Shown here: positions 33,714-45,725 of the stretch, one piece after another
How the letters are laid out: each line of letters starts with the position of its first letter
Position numbering within the stretch: the stretch's first letter is position 1
Assembly (NCBI GenBank): GCA_004194705.1
Contig: SADC01000473.1
Span: 92,585 to 156,584, forward strand
Reading direction: 5' to 3'
Source: Ditylenchus dipsaci
Lineage: Eukaryota > Nematoda > Chromadorea > Rhabditida > Anguinidae
DNA length: 64,000 bases
Translations under genes and position numbers: made by a program
Notes under the pieces: model-generated
What the model was told of the DNA's origin: nothing
The model's input: only the letters and a program-made list of their open reading frames with translations
The model's database searches: none

Positions 33714-36700
33714 TCAGCAATCGAAATATTTTTCAACAACACTGATTTGTTCTCGAACTTGAAAATTTAGCTCCTTAAAAGTCTTTCTAAGATCTAGTTT
33801 TGACACCTGAAAAAGTTTCTTTCTGATAAAAAAACAAGCAGAAAAAATTAGAGTCAACCTACATCTTTCTTAGGCATATCCGACGTCCAAACTTCATATT
33901 CTTCAAGATCATAGCCAATAGACTCCACGAAGGTCATCAGCCAGCTGACAGGCTCATGCATTCGAAAACGACGCAACTTGTAACGGTCTTCGGGCAATAG
34001 CAAGCAAATAATAATAATTTCTGAATCTTCAGCAGCTGGTTCACTTGGAAGCGGATCAGCGAGAATTGCTTGTTTTATCAGCTCTTGCGTATTTCTTTTG
34101 ACATATGGGGCCTTGTCCTCGCTAAAAGAGATTTTTTTAAGCTTAGCGAATTTCAGTCTGAAGGACTATGAATTTTTTTAGGAGCGGCATTTCAAATTTG
34201 GTGTATTTTTTCTATGTTTAAGAATAGAAAAATTTTTTATTTGCTTTTAAAGGACCACCGCGGTTGATGACAATGGCAATTTCAAGTGACAGCACCCTAA
34301 GTGAACCCCTCTAAAGAGAATTAAAATCGAGGGGTAAGAGTAAAAGGTGTTGCGCTTATTATTATAACTTTTTCTATGTAAAAATAATCAAGGTATTTCG
34401 CCACGTCGCGACGAAAAAACAGCACACTCCACATTGCTAGAAATTTATGTTTTCTGAATATGCGCCACCCTGTTCCACGGCCAGAGAACTCATACTATTT
34501 GGGGGGACAGCGGTGCACTTGGGGTTTTACGTTTCAAGATTTTTGATCACGGGGACAGCTTTTACATTTCACAAAACACACAAAAATTATTTTTTGTTTA
34601 CGATTAAAATTTGGACGCTACTCGGTAATATCCACCACACCAACCTAAGGCCTAAGCCTAAGTTAGCGCGCTACACATTGCAAAAAGAAAACTCAAAAAA
34701 AATCAAGAGGACCCAGAATAGGACGCTCAGAAAAAATACTCTTTGGAGGGGGGTAGTGGTGCACTTAGGCTTTTACGGCCTTAGCCCACTTCCATTGAGC
34801 TATAACCTAATATTACTGATGGTTGATTCGCCTCGTCTAATACATAAAATTTCAGTTGCAATTAAGAAAATAATTTGAAAAAAAAATTCAGCATTTTCAG
34901 CTGTCCCCCGCAAATCCAAGAACTCGAAATTGCCATTGTCATCAATGGCGATGGTCTTTTAACTTTTTCAATGTTTCTACTCAGAAATATTCACTACAGT
35001 CTTAAGATTCCCTAAATAAAACCTTTCTGACTGACGTTTTCGAGTCAGTTGCTGTTGTTTATCTTGGTCTATCGCTAAAGACTTGTTGTACTCCTCTTGC
35101 TGAAATTCACGAAGCTGCTCTCGGTCAAGGCAACTAATTTCTGTAGCAACATTTTGAGTCAATACTTCGGCATGTGTGTTAAATCCCAGCTTTAGTTTTC
35201 TTACAACTAATGATATTTCATCATATCCTGTAATTGAAGAAATCATAAAAAAATCTTGTCTAAAATTTGCTAGCAATATAATTCAGGTTGACCCACAGCA
35301 GATATTATACATTGCTTTTTATTGTTAAATACGTGTTACATGAACTTTGACTGAAACGCAAAAAATGTAAAATTAACACGAGAAGGACGGGTGATAAGAC
35401 CTTGACGGTTAGTCTCAGAATTTTAGGCTGAACACGTTAATGAAAAAAGTTTAAAAAAAGCACAATCTGGTAGTCATGAGCTACTGAACCAACCAAGTCA
35501 TGATTTTTGCTCATGCAATTTCAAAAGGGTAGGTCTCGTCAATTTTTAATATCAATTTAAATGTTTGATGGTGAAAAAGAAAGGGCAGATCCTGGGAAGG
35601 TATTCAGACCATAGACCATGGATCAGAATAAGGGATAATCCTTGATCCCTGATACGTATTCAGACTTCAGATCAGAATCACGGATAATCTTTGATCCTCC
35701 ATCCTGGATTCCTGATCTGGCCTGATCCAGTCGTTATCGGGACTGATCCAGTCCTGATCCGGCCTGATCCGTCATGGCAAGAGAATTAGGGTAGAATAGT
35801 GCTGTTTCAGGCCAAATCAGGACTGAATCAGGCCGGATCAGGACTAGATCTGACCGGATCTGGCCGGATCAGGCTGGATCAGGGCAAATCAGGCAGAGTC
35901 AGGCCGAATCACGGCGGGTCAGGACTGGATTAGGCCAGATCAGGGGTAGATCAGGCCGTCAAATGAGATATCATTGAGGTATTTATAACGATTAAATATA
36001 AAAATTTTACTAAAGAAGTAATTGTGTCATTTTCCAAAAGCATTGTTGATATTCAAAAAAGCACTAAAAATTGTGATAAGATCATGTTTTCAGTTACTAA
36101 TATATACCATTAGACAGAGCAGGAAAAACTGCATCAGAAAGTTTGAAGTACAGTAAAATGGGCTTTAAGAATGTTTCGCAAAGAAACTTCAGATATTTTT
36201 TTGACGTAAAAGTTATATTTTACTAGAGCTCTCTAAGTTCTCAAACTCTAACTTCTCACACCGGATTCGTGTTCAGCATGGTTCATTTGCTTGTTAAACT
36301 GTCCTTAAACCATGCAGTTTAGAGTGAAATTTTGAATCCCGCTCAAGACAACAATTATTCAAATTTTGAAATTTTTGAAATTTAAATGTTTTTTTCTTGT
36401 CTTGAGCGGGATCAGAAATTTCACTGTAAATTCTAGGGTTGACCAATGCAAATATTTGCCAAATATTTGTGTAAATATTTGCTCAAATATTTGCAAATAT
36501 TTGTTGAAATCTTTGCGATTAACAAAATGTGCAAATATTTGAAAATTTCATTTTAAGAGAAAATGGACGAATGTTCATGTCAAACGGTAATTAGGATAAA
36601 TCTTGACCCTTTTTGGTACAAATTCCTTGCTTAATCTTATTCTGTCACAGAAACAGTTGTACTTTTTTTTGGTTTAGTAGCAAAATGCCTGGAAAATTAG

Positions 36701-39700
36701 ATCTAAACTTAAAAAGGCGCACACTCTCGCACTTTTTGATCACCGCAAAATGCAAAGCGAGCGCTTTATGAAGTTTAGATGTTAATTTGTTTTGTTTTTT
36801 TCTGGAAATTTAGTACCAAAATGTAGCTGACATTCAGGGCTACGATTTGGTACCAACATTTTCAGAAATTAAAAAAAATCATATCTCAAATTGATCCGAA
36901 ATGCTGACGGTCAATTTGGTGAACGGTCAAACGTCCAGCACTCAAATCTTATTTTTCACTTCATTCAAAACAATTTGTTTGAGGATGATTAGTTTGTTAG
37001 TTGGATAAGAATAAAACTTGAATTTGATAAGTATTGAGCGTAGGTGTGGTATTTTGCATAAATCTCACAGTATTTGAAGTTATGCAAATATTTGCGAAAT
37101 ATTTGCAAATATTTAAATATTTGCGCAAATATTTGCACGATTCCAAATATTTGCAAATTTGTCCAACCGTAGTAAATTCTATGGTTTAAGTGCGAATTGA
37201 CCATGCTGAACACGAATCCGGTGTCAAAAATTGTAGTTTTTCAGCAAAATATAACTTTTACGTTAAAATTGATTTCGGAGTTTGTTCAGAGAGAAAAACT
37301 ACCAATCATTGAAGTTGTAAAATTAAAAATTGACCAAACCTACCAATTTGAAATTGCATTAGCTCATTATACCCACTCTTACATTCTGCTGAGACTAAGA
37401 CAGGAAACTTCTGAAACTGGCTGACAGTGAAAAATGGTGCTTCACGAACAGTCGAGAGGAAATACATGATAGTCAAACACGAAAGTGAGCCCATTGCTCC
37501 GCGTTCCCTAAGATCAAAAATACGACAATAGTTTTGCTGAAAAAGACTCAAAGAATTCTCATCTCTAGTCAACTAATCTCCTGTAATTTCGCACTTAGAG
37601 TCAGCCACTCAGACATCATAGATGAATGACACATGAGACTACACATGACACAGAGGATAAAAATTCGCAGAGGACAAACGCACAGGTGTTATCCACCCCC
37701 GTTTGGAGAATTTGGAAGGAAAAATCGCAATTTTAGTCTTATCAAACAGAATTCCCTCCTAGGATGTTTTCTTTTTAAAATTTTAAAACTTTTATTATTC
37801 AGGTCATCCAGCTAGGTATTCAACTGGTCAGATGGTATCCACCCGAGTTTTCGGGTGGAACTTCTAAAATTATCTCACGCAGAGACCACCAACCATTATC
37901 AGCAATTGGAGATTTTCCATTTGTCTCTAACGTGTACCATACCACGGTGAAAACCAACAGATTACACACAAAAGTAACAGCAAGAGAAATGAATAAGAAT
38001 CGTTTTTTCAGGCTTTAATGAATACAAAATATTGTCACGTGACTTGGTGTTCCGCGGGACGAAAATGGGTGCCCCGCGAGTTTGTCCCGTAGCTCAAAAC
38101 TGTTGTCCCGCAAGACAACATTTTTTTGGAATTAAATGTATCCCGCGACTCATGTCTCGCTTCTCTGTGCCGCAGGACATGATAGTCGTCCCACGGGACA
38201 GTCGAAAATTATACCTTAATTTTGTCCTGTGTCCCGTTTCCCGCAGGAGCATGAATTGCGCTATACAGGGTTAGTCAAGAAACACGGAGATTTTAATTGA
38301 TATTGAACACGGAAACACGAAATTCGTGGTCGCATTTCATTTTGTTGCAGTTTTTAGTATCTCTATTCTATGTATTTCTATTTGAACCTTCAAAGTTTTT
38401 CAATCGAAGAGCTGCTGTTCGATTCCAGCGAAAGGTATAGTTTATTTTTCGAGTTCAACAAAGTCGTTTTAAATTTGATCTCGTTTAATTTCACTGGTAC
38501 CGCCTTTCAAAATATTCCTATCGGCGACTGTCAATTTCTGTCATTGATTTTTCTGAAAAAATTCGATGAGGAAAGGAGTTCAAAAATGTTTGTGTTTTTA
38601 TGACTAATCCTGTAATTTGACAAATTTTCGAGAAATTTGACTCTACATCGAAAAATTTCTTTTTTAGATTAAGCTAAATCGATCTGTGTTTGCAGAATTG
38701 GAAAATTTGAGTTAGTAAAAAAAAGTAGTCTTTGAAAATGTATCGAAAAGCTTATTGATAAATTATGTGCTAACTAGCCTTGTATGATCGATACTGGAGA
38801 AATATTTGTGCCGCTTTTGACCAGAACAACCAGCAAAGGGTATCTAGAGATTGGAACGTGTTTGATTTTTTGGCTCACATCTATCATCTCATAACATGAA
38901 AGCCATTCATACAACTGGCTGCTTTTTTCGCTCATGTCCCAAGCCCAGACCACGAACTCCGATTTGAGCGCAGAACTGACCGCTTCAGAGCACATAATCT
39001 AAAAAAATATTTTTATACTAAATATGTCTAGAAGTTAGTTTTTTAGTTGTTTTTGCAAATGGCACTGAAAACAGGTAAAGGCCATCAGGCGAGATTTTGG
39101 AGAAATTCACGAATTTTAAAGTTTAGCAAAAATTTGATGGGAAAATTTATGAAACAACGGTTTCTGATAAGTAAAAGTGGGTTTTTTCAAGTTTTTTGCG
39201 TCGTTATTAAGCGAGAAAACATGTTTATGGTAGAATTAAAGCATTAAAAAAAATTTTGCCTTAGAAGACGGGGCAATAAATGTATTCTACCCGGTTTGGT
39301 CATTAGAGCTAGGCAAAAAGAACCTCTATATGTGTTTTTCATGAGTAATCAGGGGTACAGTTTGAACCTCGCTTATCGGGCACCCCAAATGTTCGTCCCC
39401 GCCTTGGGTGCTTGGGTGATTTTTGCAGTCTTTTGTCAAATGTGATTCGCCAGTCTGGTCCGAAATATTGCAAGGATTTCACCGGTCGCTTTTCTGAAAC
39501 CATTATATTTCTTGCCGAAATAACCCGTAAACCTCAATTATCCGGTACCCATTTGCACCCGAGGTTTTAACCTGGGATAACCGAGGTTAAAACCGAGACA
39601 AAAAATAAATGATTTTGGAAAAACGACCGGTAAAATTAGAATATTTACGATATTTTTGACTGGAGTGGCAAATCACATTTGGCAAAAAAACTTTAAAAAT

Positions 39701-41668
39701 CAATGAAAAAAGTGTCAAAAGTTTCAGTCAAATTTTTAAAATTTGTTTCCAAATCCTAATATTATGTTTTTTCAACTAATAACGAAGTGAAGAAAGCTCA
39801 AAAAATTATCAGGATTCATTTTTGGTAGGATGTGGTGTAACTAACTTTAGCTCTTTGCCGGAAATAGTTATTTTAGCTTGAATTTGGATAAATAAATTTA
39901 CATTCTGAGCAAAAATGTTGCCAGCAGTCGATCTATCATCATGAAGGTACAAAGCTAATGATCTACGTTCTGTTGCAGCATCTCGCAAAGTCCGTGCGGT
40001 TCCAGGTATTCCGAAAGCTTTGAAAGAAGCCTTGCGCAAACTTCCATGGAAAAATGGTGCGAAATTAGGGCCGTATCTGCAAAACCGTCAACAGATGCTA
40101 AATATGTCAAAAGATTACCTGGCTCTGAAGACCGATGAAAAGTGCTAAAAATTTATTTAGTTAAAATAATTTTTTTGTCTTTTGATTTATCAAAGACTGA
40201 AATTACTGCTTGCAACTTCAAAATTTCAGCGTTTACATAATTTTATGCTAAATCAGTAATCATCTTGTTTCATGAAAGGCCAGTTGCTCGTTTTGAAGTA
40301 TTTTAGCGTCAGTTTTCCACAATTTTCACATTTTTAGGCTTAAGTTTAGGCAAGAGTAGGCCAGCAGGCACTTAATTACTTGGGAGAATGGGGGGGGGGG
40401 TGGTGTATCGAGTTGTTGGAAGGTCTTTTTTCACTAATTTATAAATCATGTTCAACGACTTCTAAGTAATTTTATATGCTTAAAACAATAAGAAAGTTAT
40501 TTTCTGACACTCTTACACACAAAAAACGCGATGCGCGCACTCACTTACCTTAGACATGCTTGCGAGCAAGACTCATGATCAAAAATGGGCTCTACCGGAG
40601 GATTCGGTCCCTTTTTTTGCCTTGCGCCCCCCCCCCTGTTGTTTTTTATTGAAAAATGCCTTGGTCCCCCTGTTGTTTTGAAAGTTATCATGGTTTAGGT
40701 GATTATGTTAACTGTAATCACATGATCACTGTAATCACCATATTATCATAACTAAAATTGACAGAGGGGACCAAGGCATTTTTCAATAAAAAACAACAGG
40801 GGGGACCAAGGCAAAAAGAGGACCGGATTCTCCGGTAGACCCCAAAAATGTATATAGAGGCTTTTTTGCCCACCTCCAGTGACCAAAACGGGGTAGAATA
40901 CGTTAATACAGGGTAATTCACATTGGTCCCCCAGGGCAAAAAATCACATTTTGGTCAAAAAATATACACTTTCGAAAATATATTTTTTTACGTGGAGAGT
41001 GTCAGAAAATGACTTCTTCATCGCTTTAAGCATATAAAAATTACTTCGGAGTCATTTAAACATGATTTAAAATTGTTAAAAATGCGCCACAGTTCATACA
41101 TGCGATAGAGCCTGAAAATATAAAAGTATTTAAAATTGATCACTTTTTCTTGTACTTGACCAAGTTTTTTCGAAATCCTAACGATTTCCTAAAAAGACCA
41201 TCTGGGCTATATGAGTTGAAGCTATTTTTTTTCGAAAAAAGTTTTAATTTTTAGATTGAAAACTGTTTAGTAATGTTTCTTGTATCATATTTAGCACAAA
41301 AATTTGCTTGAGACGTGCTTTGGGGTCACTTTTTAAAAATGTGGGGTGGTGGGAGGTGGTTTTTACAAACAATAATTCTAGTTTAAAATAAGTCTTTAGT
41401 TCACCTGCGTGGCCTCCATAATAGAAGAGAACTGTTTTGGAATTAAAGGCGTTCTGTAGTGAAAAGTCTAAAACCTAATACATGTTTTTTTAATATAAAT
41501 TCGCAAAAACAACTCGTGCTGACAATTCTTTTTGTTTGGTTCTTCATCCGGAGAAACAAGAAGGTCATCAAAATATGAATCAAAAGTGTCTACCAAATCT
41601 TCGCCTTCATCACTTTCTTCGCTTTCTAACAAATCCACAATCTCTATTTTATTGTCGGTGTCAGACAT
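33714..41668 (-). CDS. FAF1/UBXD8-like UAS-UBX protein
   Basis: FAF-family proteins bridge ubiquitinated clients to p97/VCP through a C-terminal UBX domain. Exons: 41514-41668 (acidic, starts MSDTDNKIEIVDLLESEESD), 41405-41453 (FSSIMEAT), 39902-40076 (YGPNFAPFFHGSL ... ALYLHDDRSTAGNIFAQN, UAS start), 38779-38998 (EFVVWAWDMSE ... YPLLVVLVKSG ... IIQG, UAS end), 34981-35227 (REQLREFQQEEYNKSLAIDQ, charged linker), 33863-34121 (RYKLRRF ... FVESIGYDLEEYEVW, UBX) and 33714-33806 (VSKLDLRKTF ... stop). Most phases agree. The junction 41405/40076 is off by two nucleotides, and one donor is GC (CAAG/GCTAGT at 38778). No N-terminal UBA domain was found, so either the model starts late or the protein is short like some invertebrate relatives. 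Introns up to 3.5 kb are full of transposons. Confidence 0.88.
34245..34962. mobile_element. TIR element family F with tRNA-like sequence, copy 1 (FAF intron)
   Basis: The left end TTTAAAGGACCACCGCGGTT is complementary to AATGGCGATGGTCTTTTAA on the right, and GATGACAATGGCAATTTC to GAAATTGCCATTGTCATC. On the minus strand the interior reads TTATAGCTCAATGGAAG, like a tRNA A box, followed by GTAAAAGCCTAAGTGCACC. The frame at 34447-34878 is inside it and not a host gene. Confidence 0.6.
35565..35965. repeat. GATCAGGCC short-word repeat block (FAF intron)
   Basis: About 350 bp built of GGATCAGG / CCTGATCC words. They read in one orientation in the right half (ATCAGGCCGGATCAGGACT) and mostly complemented in the left half (CTGATCCAGTCC). 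The arrangement is like the subterminal zones of the hAT elements, but no target duplication was found. Confidence 0.55.
36195..37270. mobile_element. Palindromic element interrupted by a hAT insertion (FAF intron)
   Basis: The outer arms pair CACACCGGATTCGTGTTCAG with CTGAACACGAATCCGGTGT, and TTTGACGTAAAAGTTATATT with AATATAACTTTTACGTTAAA. CTTGAGCGGGAT and its complement pair within the left part. The hAT at 36434-37171 splits the right portion. Confidence 0.7.
36434..37171. mobile_element. hAT element, copy word GCAAATATTTGC
   Basis: Ends TAGGGTTGACCAATGCAAAT and, inverted, TACGGTTGGACAAATTTGCA. A perfect 8-bp target duplication GTAAATTC lies at 36426-36433 and 37172-37179. Both ends carry several AAATATTTGC palindromes. 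No transposase remnant is recognised in the centre. Confidence 0.88.
38030..38275. repeat. GTCCCGCGGGAC-word repeat block (FAF intron)
   Basis: CCGCGGGACGAA, GTCCCGCAAGAC, CCCACGGGACAG and TCCCGTTTCCCGCAGG recur over 240 bp, mirrored about the middle. This suggests another non-autonomous element. Ends were not resolved. Confidence 0.5.
39357..39620. mobile_element. Tigger-like remnant (FAF intron)
   Basis: The left end TACAGTTTGAACCTCGCTTA is followed by GTTCGTCCCCGCCTTGGGTG and CAGTCTGGTCCGAAATATTG, the core shared with 42782-43212. On the right, CCTCAATTATCCGGTACC and CCGAGGTTTTAACCTGGGAT are reiterated end words. Confidence 0.55.
40438..41073. repeat. Foldback with nested GACCAAGGC palindrome (FAF intron)
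   Basis: The outer arms pair TAAATCATGTTCAACGACTT with AGTCATTTAAACATGATTTA, and TTATTTTCTGACACTCT with AGAGTGTCAGAAAATGA. Inside, GCCTTGGTCCCCCTGTTGTT (about 40659) pairs with AACAACAGGGGGGACCAAGG (about 40792), and TTTTTTATTGAAAAATGCC with its complement. Confidence 0.75.
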
Positions 41669-42781
41669 TCAGATTTTAAGCTACTAAAATTACTTGAATA
41701 CAGTGATGGGCGGTTTTACCAAGTAAAATTTGCCGCTTTGTAACAAATGAAAAACAATTCGCATAAAATGTAGCATTTCAATAATAGTCAAGGTAAAACA
41801 TTGCTTCCACTCGAAATCGAACCAACGACTGAATTTCACAGTCCGCCGCTGCTTAACTACAGGGTGGCCCAAAAAACCTGAAATTTTTCATAATTAACAC
41901 TGTTTTGTTGAAGACTTTTAAATTTATATATTCCTTACATTGTTCAGCAATGTTTGTAGCTTGTTTAAAAGCAAGATCAAGGGCTGCGTGCTAGTGCAAA
42001 AACATTTCGAAATCACAGTAAAATTTCAAAGAAATATGTCAGAATTTGCTGTTCAAATTCAGACTTTTAAAAAGTTTGGTATAGACAGTAACAGCCATTG
42101 AAATTTTGCTTGTCGCATTTATTTATTGCTTTATTTCATCATGCCTCTCTTATTTTTTATTGAATTCGGTGTAACAAGGATGGACGGTTGCAGTCTTAGG
42201 TCATAAGGTCAGCTTCGAGGCAAGCAACATAAAGGAAGCAACCACTTAGTGAGTTAGCCCTGTGGAGCGAGCAGCGTTAATCTCATGCTACGAGAGCTAG
42301 ACCTAGGGTTATGGCAGAATAAGAGGACTCGGTACCTGCACCACAACCATTATTTAAACATCCTTGCTTACGCCAAAAAAAATCTGTATATCAGGCAGTG
42401 CGCGGAAGCCCTTGATAAAAATTTTAGGATTTTTTCAGGTTATTTTGGGCACCCTGTACTCGTGAAAGCTCAAGTCCAGCATGAAATTCTGAGTCTATTT
42501 TGGCTGTTGTTACAATTCTACCATTCGAGTGTATTATTTGTTGCAACATGTTTGCAAAAAATAGCATAAAAAGTAAAAGTAAGCATGAAATTAATTTTGC
42601 CGTCTTGCTTCATACTTCGACATTTTTGTGATACATTTTGCAAAGATATTGCAATGAATAACAGTGTTTTTACTTTGAAAAAATTGTTTAGATACTTGAC
42701 TTTTTGACTGAAATTTAAAAAAAGGAGGCTCATTTCAGCCAGAAGAAGGCAGATATAATATTTATAGCCTTAATATTAATA
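41669..42781. other. Spacer with a tRNA-derived SINE-like piece
   Basis: On the minus strand, about 41790-41865 reads TGTAGTTAAGCAGCGGCGG then GTTGGTTCGATTTCGAGTGG, an A-box/B-box arrangement as in tRNA-derived SINEs. The frames at 42285-42569 and 42518-42733 are without recognisable domains. Confidence 0.45.
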
Positions 42782-43212
42782 TACAGTCGAACCTCTCTAT
42801 AGTGTACACCCCAAAAGTTCGTTCCCGCCTAGGGTCCGACACTTTTTTTAGCTCGATTTTCAATTTTTTTTGCTGATTCTTTTTTCACAGTCTGGCCGCA
42901 AATATCGTAAGGATTCCGATTTTGCCGATCGTTTTTCATTTGTCTATATATTTTTTCTCTAAAAAAGCAAAACCTCCATATAGTGTACACCATTTGAAAA
43001 TAAGATGTACACTATTGGGAGGTTTTGCTTTTTTAGAGAAAAATATATAGACAAATGAAAAACGATCGGCAAAATCGGAATCCTTACGATATTTGCGGCC
43101 AGACTGTGAAAAAAGAATCAGCAAAAAAAAATTGAAAATCGAGCTAAAAAAAGTGTCGGACCCTAGGCGGGAACGAACTTTTGGGTGTACACTATAGAGA
43201 GGTTCGACTGTA
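42782..43212. mobile_element. Tigger-like near-perfect palindrome (431 bp), copy word TAGTGTACACC
   Basis: TACAGTCGAACCTCTCTATA begins both ends (inverted) with TA flanks. The arms are almost identical over about 210 bp (GTTCGTTCCCGCCTAGGGTC, CGCAAATATCGTAAGGATTC). Near the centre a second, inward pair CAAAACCTCCATATAGTGTA is found, so the end word occurs four times. The frames here are palindrome arms. Confidence 0.88.
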
Positions 43213-45464
43213 AATATAAATCATTCTAGCTACGTTCAAAATTTGTTATTTGAGCACGAAAGCCGAAAAATTGGAGTATATTAAATTTCGATTTGAGAAA
43301 AAAATTAAATTATGTTGAATATAGATAAGATTGTGGAACTTATTTAGTTTATTTATTTAAAAATATATTATATTATTAATTTTAAAAATTTATTTGTTTA
43401 TTTAAAAGCAGCATCGAAGTGCAGGTTAGGAGAATGGCTTAGGTAAAATGACTTCTATGAATGCCGGCTACTGTAAGGGAGGCGGAAAACGCGTCAAACA
43501 GATAAGCAAAATATTCACTCTGCTCCGAGATATAGACCCTCGAAGTTGGGGGTGCCGCCTTATTAGAAGGTGCCGCCTCATTACAGAAATACGGTGGATA
43601 TTTCAGTGCTTAGCTATTTCGATCGAGAGCAATTAATGAGCTTTGTCTAGTGTCTTTGCAATTCTACAATGTTATTCAGCGATATTTTCTCACATCTCCA
43701 CATCTTCTGTTTAACCTGGACATAGGCATTTTTAATCATTGACAAGTAATGGTAGCCCGAAAAACTATCTTAGAGGACATTATTTAGAAATATTTACCAT
43801 CAGTTAGCGCCAAAATACATTAAAGCTAATTTTGTAGTTATTGATTTGCTTATTGAATAAAATACAGATATGACTGCTATTTGTCCCAATTGCTGAATAT
43901 AGCCCATATTTGGAAAGATTCAGTTATTTCTCTTTATCTCATTGTTCATCTTTATCACAATTCAATAGAAGTGAATTCAAGACTTGATCACAGAATGTTA
44001 GCAAATTAATTACGGAACATTCTATTTTGCGGTGCCATGAGCTGAGGCTTTGTTGCGTCGACGAATTGCCGTTTACTATTTGCCAGTTTTTTGTGTTTTA
44101 TGATTGTAAAAGCATCAAATTTTTTGACATTGATGATAGTTACTCTGAAATTGTGTATGATTTTTTTCCCTCGATTTTTTTAAGTTTTCTTTTTTGCAAC
44201 GCGTAGCGCACTAACTAAGGCTTATGCTTAGGCCTTAGCTTAGATGAAAAAGATCTGCTTAGAGAAAAATACTCTTTGCAGGGTGGTGGGGTGCACTGAG
44301 GTACCTGTCCTGCAGTGGGAATCGAACCGACGGCTGACTTTCACAGTACGCAGCGCTTTACTACTAGGCACCGAGGCTATTATACAATGGAAGTGTTTTT
44401 GATCACTTATTATACGTAGGGTACTCAACAAAAATCATTTTAAAATAATTCTTTTTTGAATTGACCTGATACCTGCCTTTTAAAGTATTCCCATCGGCGG
44501 CGAGCATGCCTCTTTAAGCCGTTGGTTTGAACGGTTTTTTTTGGGAGCAAAATATTTTAATAGATTACTTGTGAAACTACCCTTCGATTTCAAACTCAAA
44601 TTTAAAATTCCTCTTATTACAAACATTTGTTTTGAAAAAATTTAAAAAATTCAATTTTGAATGTTTATTCTCTTGAGCGGAATTTGTAATTTGTCATTTG
44701 TTGACATATTATTTTTTCGACATTTAAAGATAGTTTCATAAGCTGATCGACAACGCTGAAATGAATCGCATATCAGAATTACAAGTTTCCTCAAAGTCCA
44801 AAAAGCTTCAAGTCAAACCATATGTCCCAGTGTCCCGAAAAAGCTAAAGCATTTTTTTTCAAATTCATGCCTTGTTTACTTTCTTCCATTTTTGACAAAA
44901 CTTCTATTCATGAACAGTCGGGTCGGTATATTCTCTTTGTTTTTTTCAGTTATTTTTCAACTATTTTTCAAAATTAGCTTATTGGACTGTTGGCTCAAAC
45001 CTCCATTTTGGATTTATCTTTGCATTTTCTTCATTTTCTATGAATTCGAATTTTTAATACCGATTGAATGAAAAAAGAGGGATCGTGTGTCAAAAACTTC
45101 AATTTTCAGTATTACGAAAATTCTGAGATTTCCAAAAGCATCTTTGTGGGTAATAGTTAGGCGTGTTTCAAAATGATATGATTAAATCTTATAACTATTG
45201 TAGCTTTGTAGCCCTGAACGGTAGGTGTGCACCATGTGCTTTTTCAATAATTTTCATTTTTTAAGCATTTTAATGTTGCAGTTAATTGTTATTTGATTTT
45301 CGTTTAAGTTATTGTGAAAGTAAATTTTTTAAACATCTTATTTGTACTTGACCGAGGCGAAGGTAGTACGCCGGCAGGCTGGCTTTTCTAGCCAGAAGGC
45401 CAGAAGAGTGGTTATAGGTGTCAGGAGAGTGAGTAGATATGCCACGATAGTGGTGAGTCATAAG
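43213..45464. other. Spacer with tRNA-derived SINE-like element
   Basis: On the minus strand, 44255-44385 reads GGTGCCTAGTAGTAAAGCGC (A-box-like), GTCGGTTCGATTCCCACTG (B box) and CAGTGCACC, then CAAAGAGTATTTTTCTCT, a tail shared with 53040-53130 and 34720-34760. No protein gene is recognised. Confidence 0.5.
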
Positions 45465-45725
45465 CAAACCTGCAGCGCCGCCAAAACCGCCACCGGCGTC
45501 GCCGCCAGCGCCCGCGCTATAAAATTTTCAACGCCGGGGATTCGAGAAGAAAAGCGCAAAAATAGGGCGGAAATTTGAGTCTTGTTTCTGTTCCGGGCAA
45601 AAAAACACCCATTTTTTTGACCGGAGTGACCAAAGAGTATGTTCTCTTATCCAGAACGGGCCAGAAACGCCATTTTTTCGCACTTTTTTAAAAACAGCGC
45701 CAGCGCCGGCGGCGCTGCAGGTATG
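45465..45725. mobile_element. Short hAT-type element, GCGCCGCC words
   Basis: Ends CAAACCTGCAGCGCCGCC and, inverted, CATACCTGCAGCGCCGCC. The flanks GTCATAAG (45457-45464) and GTCACAAG (45726-45733) form an 8-bp duplication with one mismatch. It sits in a minisatellite-like AGGAGAGTG stretch. Confidence 0.7.

Noticed and set aside
34447..34878. 143-codon plus-strand frame as a gene
   Set aside because: It is contained in the family F element in a FAF intron, with repeated GGTGCACTT...TTTTACG words and no protein-like domain.
41405..41453. Alternative reading of the 49-nt FAF exon (FNSKTVLFYYGGHA)
   Set aside because: The other frame joins in phase to the preceding exon and gives the expected FxxxxE pattern before YGP, so it was preferred despite a phase conflict with the next exon.
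42936..43124. Frame across the centre of the 42782 palindrome
   Set aside because: It reads palindrome arm sequence only and has no domain.
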